Assembly (NCBI GenBank): GCA_964396185.1
Contig: CAYNEI010000003.1
Span: forward strand, 1 to 64,000
Length of the DNA: 64,000 nt
From: CAYNEI01 sp964396185
GTDB taxonomy: Archaea > Thermoplasmatota > SW-10-69-26
Direction of reading: 5' to 3'
Shown in pieces: positions 34,854 through 42,159 of the stretch (its first letter is position 1; each line of letters opens with the position of its first letter). The notes below the pieces were generated by a model. It searched no databases and was not told the origin of the DNA. It saw only the letters and a list, made by a program, of their open reading frames with translations. Both the position numbers and the translations under genes were made by a program.

Positions 34854-36776
34854 TTACTGGTTGTCGCTGATCCGAAGGATCGTCTTCAGGTGCGTGCCTT
34901 CCCGGGTCCCCTGGAATGCCCGCTCGTAGTCATGCAGCGGGACGATGTTCTGTTGGAACGCCCCAAGGTCGAACTTCGGTAGGAGCTCCAGGGCTGCGCT
35001 GAAGTCCTCGCTCGTGCTTCCCACGGATCCGATGACGGTCTTGTCGTAGGCGACGACCTTCTCGAAGTTGAATTGCTTTTCTCCGTAGGGTAGGCCCAGG
35101 AGGAGGATCGTGCTCGCCGGCTTCGTCCTCTCAAGGACCTGCTCGAGAACGTCTGGGCTCCCGGTGGCCTCGATGACGATATCGTTCTCGAGCAGGGGTT
35201 CGAGCTCGTGGCTCGTGTTGATGTCGAGTTGGCTGGATTCAAGAGCGCTGAGGCGCTCGGAGTCGATGTCGTGCACGTCCACGGGGTGGCCGTGGAGCGC
35301 GAGGAGTTGAGCCATGAGGTTCCCGATCGAGCCGGCTCCGACCACGGAACACCGCCGAGCACTGTCCCCATCAGGCCAGGCGGAGCGGAGCCGCCTTAGT
35401 GCCTTGTGAACGACGGCAAGGGGCTCGGTCAGGCATGCCTCTTGGAGGGAGATCCCGGGGGGGATCTGCTGAACGAAGTGCGCAGGAACCGCGAGGTATT
35501 CGGCGAAGCCGCCGTCCCGTCCGACCACGCCCACCTCCTTGCGTTGGTGACATGCGGTCCATTGCTCGTCGCCACAAGGTTCGCATCGACCACATCCCTG
35601 GATGCATTCGACGACCACGGGCATCTCGGGTTCGAGGTGGTCGACGTTGGCGCCCACGTCCGTGATGACGCCTGAGATCTCGTGACCTGGGACGATGGGG
35701 TACTCGGCGGTGCCGTCCTCGTAGTAGCCAAGCGTCCCGTCGAGGATCTCGAGATCAGTTCCGCAGATCCCTGCGTAGTTCACCTCGACGAGCACCTCTC
35801 CAGGTCGGATGTCCGGCGGGGAGCGGTCCTTCAGGCTGATGTTCCCGGGGCCATCCACCACGAGCGCCTGGAACGGCTTGTCGAAGTAGATGGCTCGACG
35901 CTGGGTGGGATTCTCCATGCGGGCACCGTCGAGGAGACCCTCGAGAGTACCGCGTAGCTTGTTGTACCGGAACCGAACGATCTCCTTCGTGGTATCGAGA
36001 AGGGACCCGCGGGCTGAGTCTTTGGCTGTCCGGAGATCGCTCAGAAGCCAGCGCGCCTCTTGGCCTATGAGCTCGAAGCTGTCGGAGGGATGCTTGACCC
36101 CGATCCATTTGGCAGCCTGTGCTTCCCGGTAGTACCGATGGCGGACCTGGGGCCAGGTCTCCTCGTGGATGTGCAAGATCGTTGAACTCGGCTCGTAGAC
36201 GACCTTGTATCCTTGCTCCATCCAGTGCTTGGCCCAGGCGATGTCCTCTAGGCCCGGCAGGGTCTCGTCGAACGGATGCTCCGTCCAGAGGTCGTAGCGA
36301 ACGGCGGAGTTCGCGTTGTTCGCGAAGAAATTCGGCGGTTCAAGCTCCCGGCGGCCGTCTGTGAACGTTCGGATGAAATCAAGTCGCTCGCTGAACTTGG
36401 AGTCGTCAGTGCCGCGTTGACGGCCGTAGACCATCGCGACACCCTCTTCGCGCAGCGGGCTGACCAGGTTCTCAAGCCATCCCTCGGTCGTGGGCTCAGT
36501 ATGGGCGGAGACGATGGCGATGAGCGCGCCTTGCGCTGCCTCGATGCCGGCGTTGAGGGAGTGCCCGAACGTGAAGTCGTGGCGCTCGACTTGGACGAGC
36601 TCGTCGGCTCGCTCGTTGGCGATCTGGCGGGTGCGGTCGTACGAGTGTGAGTCGACGACGATCGTCTCGAAGTCTTGGTACGTTTGCTGCTCGATCGCGT
36701 CGAATAGGGCTGGGAGGTACTTTTCCTCATTGAAAGCCCGAATGATGATCGAGGTCTCTGGCGCGGTCATGGTCAT
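34854..36776 (-). CDS. GT2 glycosyltransferase fused to a zinc alcohol dehydrogenase
   Basis: This 640-residue protein has two complete-looking domains. Residues about 1-290 are a GT2 enzyme with IIIRAFNEEKYLPALFDAI, VVDSHSYDRTRQIA and IAIVSAHTEP. Residues about 300-640 are a medium-chain dehydrogenase with NYAGICGTDLEIL (zinc Cys), IVPGHEISGVI (His and Glu), the four-Cys structural zinc loop GCGRCEPCG and VVGAGSIGNLMAQLLALHG. The single reading frame has no break. Fused enzymes of this kind would modify and transfer a sugar in one protein. It overlaps the next gene by four bases. Confidence 0.8.
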   Translation of the reverse strand: MTMTAPETSIIIRAFNEEKYLPALFDAIEQQTYQDFETIVVDSHSYDRTRQIANERADELVQVERHDFTFGHSLNAGIEAAQGALIAIVSAHTEPTTEGWLENLVSPLREEGVAMVYGRQRGTDDSKFSERLDFIRTFTDGRRELEPPNFFANNANSAVRYDLWTEHPFDETLPGLEDIAWAKHWMEQGYKVVYEPSSTILHIHEETWPQVRHRYYREAQAAKWIGVKHPSDSFELIGQEARWLLSDLRTAKDSARGSLLDTTKEIVRFRYNKLRGTLEGLLDGARMENPTQRRAIYFDKPFQALVVDGPGNISLKDRSPPDIRPGEVLVEVNYAGICGTDLEILDGTLGYYEDGTAEYPIVPGHEISGVITDVGANVDHLEPEMPVVVECIQGCGRCEPCGDEQWTACHQRKEVGVVGRDGGFAEYLAVPAHFVQQIPPGISLQEACLTEPLAVVHKALRRLRSAWPDGDSARRCSVVGAGSIGNLMAQLLALHGHPVDVHDIDSERLSALESSQLDINTSHELEPLLENDIVIEATGSPDVLEQVLERTKPASTILLLGLPYGEKQFNFEKVVAYDKTVIGSVGSTSEDFSAALELLPKFDLGAFQQNIVPLHDYERAFQGTREGTHLKTILRISDNQ

Positions 36777-37747
36777 GTCCCCTGAACCTTGACGAAGAGG
36801 CTCTCGTTGGCTTCAATCCCGAGGCCGTATAGAAGGTTGCGAATCGTGTTCTCGTGAACCGCTTCCCAGGCTGCCGGGCTCGCGTTCGCATTGTGAGCTG
36901 CTAGAAGAACGTTGTCCATCGAGCGGAGCGGGTGGTCCTTTGGAAGGGGCTCCTGCTCGAAGACGTCCAGAGCCGCGCCGGCGATCTGGCCGCTCTCAAG
37001 AGCTTCGACGAGAGCGGGCTCGTCCACGAGGGGACCTCTGGCCGTGTTGATCAGCACCGCATCCTTGCGCATGCGTTCGAGCTCCTTCGCTCCGATGATC
37101 TTCCGGCCCGTTGGGTTGAGATCGCAGTTCAGGGAGACGAACTTCGAGCGTTCGAGGAGGGTGTGCTTGTCCACGGCCTCGAGGCCGATTGACGCCCGTA
37201 GGTCCGACGAGATCGATGTGATGTCGTTGCCCAAGATCGTAGCCCCGAAAGCGGCTGCGCGGCGCGCGACCGCACTCCCGATGTTCCCCACGCCGATGAT
37301 ACCAACGGTGGCTTCGTGGAGCGCGAACCCAGGGCGCTTGCTCCAGGTTCCGGCCTTGACGTCTCGATCCATCCACGGGATCTGCCGACAGAACGCCAGC
37401 ATGTAACCAAGAACGCTGTCAGCAACGGCGTTGGTGAAGGCATCGGGCGTGTTGGAAACCTGGATGCCGAGGTCCCGCGCGGCGTCTTGGTCGATGGAGT
37501 CGATCCCGGTTCCCCACTTGGAGATGATTGCGAGGTCGTTGGCTTGTTCGAGCACCCGCCGCGTGAAGGCGTCGTCCCCGCAGATCACGCCGCTTACACC
37601 ATCGATGTGAGCGAGCAGCTCCTCTTCGCCTAGCCGTTCATCTACCGGGGGGACCAAGACCTCAAGGTCGTGGCCTTCGAGCAGGGGGATGAACCGTTCC
37701 AGAACCCCTTGCATGTAGGGGGCTGAGATGAGGATCTTGTGACTCAT
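36773..37747 (-). CDS. D-2-hydroxyacid dehydrogenase (phosphoglycerate-dehydrogenase-like)
   Basis: This 324-residue NAD enzyme shows the Rossmann motif VGIIGVGNIGSAVARRAAA near residue 148, the substrate Arg in AVLINTARGPLVDEPALV and an AALDVFEQEPLP segment with the catalytic Glu. The usual catalytic His appears in LLAAHNANASPAAWE. It may reduce a keto-acid related to the nonulosonic or Kdo-type sugar made nearby, or feed serine. It overlaps the fusion gene by four bases. Confidence 0.8.
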   Translation of the reverse strand: MSHKILISAPYMQGVLERFIPLLEGHDLEVLVPPVDERLGEEELLAHIDGVSGVICGDDAFTRRVLEQANDLAIISKWGTGIDSIDQDAARDLGIQVSNTPDAFTNAVADSVLGYMLAFCRQIPWMDRDVKAGTWSKRPGFALHEATVGIIGVGNIGSAVARRAAAFGATILGNDITSISSDLRASIGLEAVDKHTLLERSKFVSLNCDLNPTGRKIIGAKELERMRKDAVLINTARGPLVDEPALVEALESGQIAGAALDVFEQEPLPKDHPLRSMDNVLLAAHNANASPAAWEAVHENTIRNLLYGLGIEANESLFVKVQGT

Positions 37748-37758
37748 GGTGGATCACC

Positions 37759-38493
37759 TCAGGCAGATCGTTCGAGGTAACGAGGGAGCACGGGGTCTTC
37801 GCGGAGGAGTTCTTCGACGCGGGCGCGGTCCTCTGGCCGGTCGACTGCGGTCGTCTCGTGCTTGGTCTCTGCCAGATGAACTCCGTACCCGTGTTCCAGG
37901 AAGCGGAGCATATCGATGGATTCCGCCTTCTCCAGGGGCGTCGGTTCGAGCTTCGCGTAGAGGTCCAGGGTTTCCCGGCGGAACGGGATGATGCACACCT
38001 GCTTGTAGGTGGGCACGTCGGCGAAGGCGAACTTACCAGGGTTTGGGATTGGCTCCCTTGAGAAATAGAGGGCGCGGCCCACTTGGTCGCTGACCACCTT
38101 GACCGTGTCTGGGTCCTGGTGGTCTGCCTCGGAACGAATCTCGCTGACGAGATTGACGCACCCGATGTCCGGGTTTCGCAGCATGGGCGCGATGGCCTCG
38201 TCGATCATCTCGGGGTGAACCATGGGCTCGTCACCTTGGACCATGACGATGAGGTCGCCAGCGACATCTTGAGCGGCCTCTACAACTCGGTCGCTCGCCC
38301 TGGTGTGCGTACCTGCGGTCATCACAACCCGGCCACCGAAGGATCCCACCTCGTCCATAATCTCCTCGTCGCAGGTTGCGATGATGACCTCGGAGACAGC
38401 CTGGTTCAACGCAGTGCGGCGGTACACATGTTCGATCATCGATCGGCCATGAATCTGGCAGAGCGGTTTCCCCGGGAAGCGGGACGAGCCCAT
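37759..38493 (-). CDS. CMP-Kdo-synthetase-like cytidylyltransferase (KdsB type), possibly 5'-affected
   Basis: The 244-residue frame reads MGSSRFPGKPLCQIHGRS, then EVIIATCDEEI, DLIVMVQGDEPMVHPEMI and VCIIPFRRETLDLYAKLEPTP. These are the marks of 3-deoxy-manno-octulosonate cytidylyltransferases. Before the ATG at 38493, in-frame codons read IVAIIPAR (to 38517), the conserved first strand. No ATG, GTG or TTG precedes them before a TGA. So either the start is non-canonical, or the original start was lost when the island sequence from 38522 onward joined here. It is the first gene of the glycan cluster. Confidence 0.7.
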   Translation of the reverse strand: MGSSRFPGKPLCQIHGRSMIEHVYRRTALNQAVSEVIIATCDEEIMDEVGSFGGRVVMTAGTHTRASDRVVEAAQDVAGDLIVMVQGDEPMVHPEMIDEAIAPMLRNPDIGCVNLVSEIRSEADHQDPDTVKVVSDQVGRALYFSREPIPNPGKFAFADVPTYKQVCIIPFRRETLDLYAKLEPTPLEKAESIDMLRFLEHGYGVHLAETKHETTAVDRPEDRARVEELLREDPVLPRYLERSA

Positions 38494-38521
38494 CCGGGCC
38501 GGGATGATGGCGACGATTCGA

Positions 38522-38800
38522 TCAGAGGCTATAGAAAATCACCATTCGGTTGGTTAACTCACTCGTTCCCGTGGTCACTGGCTCAACGAATGTACCCGGG
38601 CGGATTGGGGAGCGGCACCGCGGGCCCCCAACTACTCGAGCATCCCTGGCATGGCAGGCTCCGCTCGATGAGGCGGCCTCCTGCAGGGTCTCGTCGTCCA
38701 GCTTGGCCACTGCTTCCCGCACGAGCGCCTGGTCGATCGTGAACAGCTCATCCGTGCGGATCCACATCCACCCGTGCTGGCTTGGCCGGGCGCCGCTCAA
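38522..38800 (-). pseudogene. C-terminal fragment of a MazF/PemK-like toxin
   Basis: The frame reads HGWMWIRTDELFTIDQALV, then REAVAKLDDETLQEAASS, which is like the last 40 residues of MazF/PemK toxins (the strand-plus-helix with a Leu-x-Asp-Glu-Thr end). After about residue 52 the frame runs on without sense to a TGA at 38522. The first half of the toxin and its antitoxin are absent. It overlaps the end of the DUF2283 fragment. It marks a recombination boundary. Confidence 0.5.
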
Positions 38801-38941
38801 GCCTCGGCCAGCTCGACCTTGATCGGGCCGCTGGTCGATGGCTCGTCGTTCAACAGCTCGAAGCCGATGACCCGGCCGTCCATGTCGTTGATCAGGACGA
38901 CCTCGTCCCCGGTCTCCTCCGCGGCGTGTCCCTTCTCATCT
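38798..38941 (-). pseudogene. Truncated DUF2283 gene (C-terminal two-thirds)
   Basis: Minus-strand codons read EETGDEVVLINDMDGRVIGF and TSGPIKVELAEA, nearly identical to the last 47 residues of the complete copies at 39691-39897 and 42160-42366. The N-terminal 21 residues (MDVVKIYHDPRGHTLTV in the others) are missing, and no start codon is present. It begins just after the stop of the PIN gene at 38960. It is a degraded duplicate. Confidence 0.7.
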
Positions 38942-38959
38942 CGGGCCGCACGACTTAGA

Positions 38960-39394
38960 TCAGTACGTGCGCCAATCCTCGACCACCAGCCCCTCGACCC
39001 GGGCGAAGTGTTTCTTGTTCGCGGTCAGGACGACCAAGCGATGGACCAGGCCAGTGGCAGCGATGTAGACATCGTGGAGATCGTCCAGCGCCCGCCCCCG
39101 GGATCTGAGCTCGTGGATGAGCTGGGCGGCCGTGATCGCCACGGGCCGTGTGATGGGCAGGACCTCGAAGCGGTTGACCAGGGCCTCCAAGGCCCCAACG
39201 GCGCGTGGGTAAGCCTCCCCGTCTTCTTCCTCTTGCGCGGACCGGTAGGCTTGCTCGATCCCGTAGAACAACTCCGTCACCGTCACAGCGCTGACGGCGT
39301 GGCGCCCCTCCACATCCAAGCGAGCAACGCGCTCTGCAACATCCCCACCTCCCCGGTCGATGTCCACCAGGACCGAGGAGTCAAGAAGCTTCAT
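38960..39394 (-). CDS. vapC: PIN-domain toxin (VapC-like), second pair
   Basis: This 144-residue PIN protein has MKLLDSSVLVDIDRGG at the start, VSAVTVTELFYGIEQAYR, and ALDDLHDVYIAATG near 100 (in the region of the third acidic residue). It overlaps the antitoxin by 14 bases. It is likely a functional RNase toxin. Unlike the pair at 116-801, its partner is of the DUF217/VapB kind with a long helical tail. Confidence 0.85.
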   Translation of the reverse strand: MKLLDSSVLVDIDRGGGDVAERVARLDVEGRHAVSAVTVTELFYGIEQAYRSAQEEEDGEAYPRAVGALEALVNRFEVLPITRPVAITAAQLIHELRSRGRALDDLHDVYIAATGLVHRLVVLTANKKHFARVEGLVVEDWRTY

Positions 39395-39626
39395 CCGCTG
39401 CTCCCCTGTCCTCCTCGAGCCGCTTGAGCGTCCCCCGGCTTAGCCGCTGGAGCTCGCCCTTGGCGGTCTCGAGGTCTTCGTCGGAGAGCACGCCTTGTCC
39501 GACGACGTCAGAGAGCCCGCCGCTGGCCTCCACCGCCTCCCGGATCGTCTCGCTGAAGCTACGACCGCGCTTGCGACGCTTGAGCGCCTCGTAGACGTCA
39601 TCCGAGACGGAGATGTTCTTGCTCAT
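39381..39626 (-). CDS. vapB: VapB-like antitoxin (DUF217 type)
   Basis: This 81-residue protein starts SKNISVSDDVYEALKRRKRG and continues with SFSETIREAVEAS, a pattern of the archaeal DUF217 antitoxins. The last 40 residues are helical and highly charged (the toxin-binding tail). I choose the ATG at 39626 over a longer upstream frame because a TATA-like box TACATAAATC at 39640-39650 precedes it and the longer frame runs through palindromes. It overlaps the VapC gene by 14 bases. Confidence 0.85.
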   Translation of the reverse strand: MSKNISVSDDVYEALKRRKRGRSFSETIREAVEASGGLSDVVGQGVLSDEDLETAKGELQRLSRGTLKRLEEDRGAADEAS

Positions 39627-39639
39627 GGCTCGCACCAGC

Positions 39640-39690
39640 GATTTATGTATGGGTACCCATACGCAAATACTTTGCGATGGGGGACCCATC
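39640..39690 (-). promoter_or_regulatory. TATA box and three nested palindromes before vapBC
   Basis: The forward strand carries a perfect 16-base palindrome GTATGGGTACCCATAC at 39647-39662, then CGCAAATACTTTGCG at 39662-39676, then GATGGG and CCCATC separated by three bases at 39676-39690. The minus strand has TACATAAATCG at about 39640-39650. This is a dense operator array, probably bound by the VapB antitoxin for autoregulation. It ends one base before the DUF2283 stop codon, so it could also act in termination of that transcript. Confidence 0.65.
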
Positions 39691-39897
39691 TCAAGCCTCT
39701 GCCAGCTCGACCTTGATCGGGCCGCTGGTCGATGGCTCGCCGTTCAACAGCTCGAAGCCGATGACCCGGCCGTCCATGTCCTTGATCAGGACGACCTCGT
39801 CCCCGGTCTCCTCCGAGGCGTGTTCCTTCTCGGGGTCGTCGAACCAGACCGTGAGGGTGTGACCGCGAGGGTCATGGTAGATCTTCACGACGTCCAT
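39691..39897 (-). CDS. DUF2283 family small protein, copy 1
   Basis: This 68-residue protein fits the DUF2283 family: MDVVKIYHDPRGHTLTVWF, then GDEVVLIKDMDGRVIGFE and a C-terminal VELAEA. The family is a small beta-sheet protein often found in TA-rich regions, with unknown function but antitoxin-like behaviour proposed. A near copy is at 42160-42366 (one residue different in the middle: GRVIGF versus GPVIGF) and a fragment at 38798. It is divergent from the membrane-protein cassette that starts at 39956, and may share its promoter region. Confidence 0.75.
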   Translation of the reverse strand: MDVVKIYHDPRGHTLTVWFDDPEKEHASEETGDEVVLIKDMDGRVIGFELLNGEPSTSGPIKVELAEA

Positions 39898-39919
39898 GCA
39901 AGCTCTCCCTCGCTTCTCC

Positions 39920-39955
39920 ACCCGTGCGGTATGGGGGCACTGGACCCGGTAGGAC
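39920..39955. promoter_or_regulatory. Conserved 36-base block before cassette A
   Basis: From 39920 the block ACCCGTGCGGTATGGGGGCA continues to a TTG at 39956. The same block stands before cassette B at 40859-40894. By my count 28 of 36 positions are equal, with the TTG codon at exactly the same distance. It sits between the divergent DUF2283 gene and cassette A. It may be a bidirectional regulatory region. A coding explanation on the minus strand is less likely but not excluded. Confidence 0.4.
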
Positions 39956-40586
39956 TTGAGATCCACCTGCCGCCTTGACTCGAAGGCCTGTCAGTCCGTG
40001 TCCGGCGACCAGATAGCGCATTGTTGCCGGAGAACCTTCATCTTCGGCCCGTCTCACCCCTGCCGCGTGACCAGCGAGGAGATCGAGGTTCTCGAGGACC
40101 TCTTCGAGGAGACGCGTCGCACCACGCGATCCCAGGAGGGACGCGCGGGCGCCATCGACGACAAGGCCGCCCAGCTTCTCCGGTTCAACGCGATCCTGCT
40201 GAGCATCCTTGTCGCTGCCCTCTCTATCACCTGGGATCGGTGGGGGGCCTCGAGTCCTTCCGGGAGCGTGCTGATGGTCCCGATGATGGGCGTGGGCCTC
40301 GGGGCCCTTGCCGCATCCACCTTGGTAGCGGTGCTCGCGTTCCGAGCCACAGACGTCCGCCCGGGTCTCCGCGCAGAGGATCTCAGTGGCGCCCTCGAAT
40401 ACGACGTCAAGCGTGCCACGTTCCTCCGGGACGCGGTCCGGGCCTACGTGGTCGGCATCGTCCGGAACTCCCGAGCTCGAGAGAGCGCTGTTCCGGTTGC
40501 ACATCGCCTTGTATAGCCTGGTATCAGCGATCCTGGCGTTCTCGGGTGCAGCAACAGTGTTATTGCTGAGGAGCGTTCAAGTATGA
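39956..40586 (+). pseudogene. Cassette A: PycTM-like multi-TM protein, frameshifted
   Basis: From a TTG at 39956 (or GTG at 40067) the frame gives a charged helical N-terminus and IDDKAAQLLRFNAILLSILV as the first membrane segment. A second hydrophobic stretch follows (VGLGALAASTLVAVLAF) and then a FRATDVRPGL turn. Near 40465-40485 the frame must change: the end of the protein, with LFRLHIALYSLVSAILAFSG as a third TM, lies in another frame and stops at 40584-40586. The layout (DKA..LLRFN..., two TMs, RP motif, third TM) recalls the Pycsar effector TM family and its haloarchaeal relatives. The indel could be a sequencing error. Confidence 0.6.
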
Positions 40587-40732
40587 CTAGCATGGCCTCG
40601 GAGAAACCCAAGTCCAAGCAAGACCTGCCGAAGGGGTTCTTCCGGATGGAGCTGATCTCCAACAACCCCCGGAAGATGAAGGAGTTCGTCGAGGGGCGCC
40701 GTCTCCCGGAGGACGCCTCAGGCGACGATTAG
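40583..40732 (+). CDS. Cassette A micro-protein with LPKGFFR motif
   Basis: This 49-residue protein starts MTSMASEKPK and contains LPKGFFRMELISNN, followed by KMKEFVEGRR and an acidic tail. Its ATG overlaps the stop of the cassette A membrane protein (ATGA at 40583-40586), so it is almost certainly translated with it. The same core appears at 1293-1454. It has no membrane segment and is basic in the middle. It may be a soluble partner, antitoxin or regulator of the membrane protein. Confidence 0.6.
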   Translation: MTSMASEKPKSKQDLPKGFFRMELISNNPRKMKEFVEGRRLPEDASGDD

Positions 40733-40858
40733 GGCTGTCAAGCAGAGGATCGCACGCCTCCGTTCATCCGGGCGCTTTCCAGCACGACAAGTGGCGCTCT
40801 CCTGCTCTAAAGGCGTCTCTTGGAGGTGTACTCATAGCGGAGTGAGAAGGACTCCTCA

Positions 40859-40894
40859 ACCCGTGCGCTACCTGGGCACTGGAGCCGGAATAAC
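40859..40894. promoter_or_regulatory. Conserved 36-base block before cassette B
   Basis: ACCCGTGCGCTACCTGGGCA opens the block, which matches the one at 39920-39955 at about 28 of 36 positions and ends in the same place relative to the TTG start at 40895. The remaining stretch from 40733 to 40858 shows no gene or repeat that I recognise. Confidence 0.4.
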
Positions 40895-41458
40895 TTGACA
40901 TCGTGTCGTCTGATCGAGAATCTCGTGCCGATCGCGGGTGCATCGAACCACGAGGATCTGCGCGAGATGCTGCGCGAGCAGGAGCGCGTCATCGACCACC
41001 AGGTCCGCGCGCTCGAGGAACTTGACGACAAGTCCGAGCACATGATCCGCCTGAGCATGGCAGCACTGGCGGGCGGGGTTGGCCTTGCATCCCTTCTGCT
41101 TCGCGGCATGACACCCAGCGCCGAGGTATCACTGTTGCCCCTTGGGCTCGCAGCGTTCCTGAACCTCGTAGCCCTCACGGCCTTCGTGGACGCGTACGTG
41201 GGGCTGAAGGATCACCGCTCCGCACAGGTCGGCCCCGACGCAGGCTGGGTGGCCCAGCGCGCCCAGGATGAGGACTGGAGCTTGGAGGCACACCTGCTCA
41301 CAGTCGTCACGGATCACGAGATCTTCAGCAGCCACAACCTCACAGCGATGGAGCGTGCGGCGACCCGGCGACGTTTCGGGGTGCACCTGCTCCTGGGCTC
41401 CATGCTGGCGTACGCGATCACGTACATCTATATGGTTTCAGGAGTGATTGGAACATGA
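40895..41458 (+). CDS. Cassette B: PycTM-like three-TM protein
   Basis: This 187-residue protein is intact. From the TTG at 40895 it reads MTSCRLIENLVPIAGASNHE, then a charged helix (EMLREQERVIDHQVRALEEL) and DDKSEHMIRLSMAALAGGVG, which aligns with the IDDKAAQLLRFNAIL of cassette A. A second TM, LGLAAFLNLVALTAFV, and a final TM, GSMLAYAITYIYMVSGVIGT, complete it. Three TMs with a cytoplasmic central part is the pattern of Pycsar-effector-like proteins. The next small gene overlaps its stop as ATGA at 41455-41458. Family name is tentative. Confidence 0.65.
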   Translation: MTSCRLIENLVPIAGASNHEDLREMLREQERVIDHQVRALEELDDKSEHMIRLSMAALAGGVGLASLLLRGMTPSAEVSLLPLGLAAFLNLVALTAFVDAYVGLKDHRSAQVGPDAGWVAQRAQDEDWSLEAHLLTVVTDHEIFSSHNLTAMERAATRRRFGVHLLLGSMLAYAITYIYMVSGVIGT

Positions 41459-41586
41459 GCATGGCCCCCTCCAAGAAGCGTCCCCGGATCGACCCCAAGG
41501 ACCGTTCGTGGCCCGCAGTGATCCCCATCTCAGGGATCGACTCCGAAAGCAGGAAGCAGCTGCGCAGGAAACGAGACGCATCCTGA
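41455..41586 (+). CDS. Cassette B micro-protein with PAVIPISG motif
   Basis: This 43-residue protein reads MSMAPSKKRPRIDPKDRSWP, then AVIPISGIDSESRKQLRRKR and a stop. It is very basic and has no membrane segment. Relatives are the protein at 42931-43071 (PAILPISGLSEASRRYLRGK) and the broken copy at 43243. The start overlaps the stop of the membrane protein. Its last third lies antisense to the end of the DUF5615 gene at 41530, so that region has been rearranged. Confidence 0.6.
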   Translation: MSMAPSKKRPRIDPKDRSWPAVIPISGIDSESRKQLRRKRDAS

Positions 41587-41844
41587 CCTTCGTCGTCTTG
41601 AGCGCTGCCGACGCACCCTGAGGACCTGACCGAAGTCCGTCTCGCACGTCACGACGATCTGACCCTCTTCGGCTGCATGAGCGATGATCTCGTCGTCCGT
41701 CGCTCCACGGAGCCCGATCTCCCGCACATCCTCGGCGGTGTATCCGCGCTTGCGGACGACCTCGATGGACGAGCGGGGCATATTCGCATCCACGAGGAAC
41801 GACAGCCCATCCCGCCCTGTCGGACCCGCTGTGCGTGATGACAT
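41530..41844 (-). CDS. DUF5615 PIN-like toxin, C-terminus replaced
   Basis: The 104-residue frame has LSFLVDANMPRSSIEVVRKR, then DVREIGLRGATDDEIIAHAA and GQIVVTCETDFGQVL, which are the motifs of DUF5615 (PIN-like) toxins: D near the start, the ATDDEI part and the TxxxDF end. After that the sequence turns into a basic stretch (RVRRQRSRRRRSG) antisense to the cassette B micro-protein. So the last few residues of the original toxin have been lost. The DUF433 antitoxin lies 31 bases upstream. Confidence 0.65.
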   Translation of the reverse strand: MSSRTAGPTGRDGLSFLVDANMPRSSIEVVRKRGYTAEDVREIGLRGATDDEIIAHAAEEGQIVVTCETDFGQVLRVRRQRSRRRRSGCVSFPAQLLPAFGVDP

Positions 41845-41875
41845 CCATGATCCTCCGTATGCGGGGCTGGGGCCA

Positions 41876-42103
41876 TCAGGCGTGTAGCGGAGTCACGTCC
41901 TCTTGGGAGATCAGCCGTGAGGCGTAGTCTAGGGCGGCCTTGACGTCCTCGACATCGAGGCCGTACTGCTCGGCCACCTCCTGGATGGTCATGCCGCCTG
42001 CAACCGATCCGACGAGGATGTGCACGGGGACACGTGTACCGGTGATCACCGGCTTCCCATGCTGGACGCCGGGATCGATCTCGATCCGCTGTTCGGGAGC
42101 CAT
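41876..42103 (-). CDS. DUF433 antitoxin
   Basis: This 75-residue protein has IEIDPGVQHGKPVITGTRVP, then VGSVAGGMTIQEVAEQYGL and DVEDVKAALDYA: the full DUF433 pattern with a helix-turn-helix-like centre. DUF433 proteins pair with DUF5615 PIN-like toxins, as here. The ATG at 42103 is preceded by AAGGAGGAT. Upstream, the stretch to 42160 is the end of the DUF2283 gene copy. Confidence 0.85.
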   Translation of the reverse strand: MAPEQRIEIDPGVQHGKPVITGTRVPVHILVGSVAGGMTIQEVAEQYGLDVEDVKAALDYASRLISQEDVTPLHA

Positions 42104-42159
42104 GTGTGGGATCCTCCTTAATACTCCAAGTACCCCTCGGCTTGTGGCCCGGGCGCCGC

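Noticed and set aside
39956..40066. N-terminal extension of cassette A from the TTG as certain coding sequence
   Set aside because: The TTG aligns with that of cassette B, but the 37-codon stretch has no clear protein-like features and a GTG at 40067 gives a simpler start, so I leave it as an option only.
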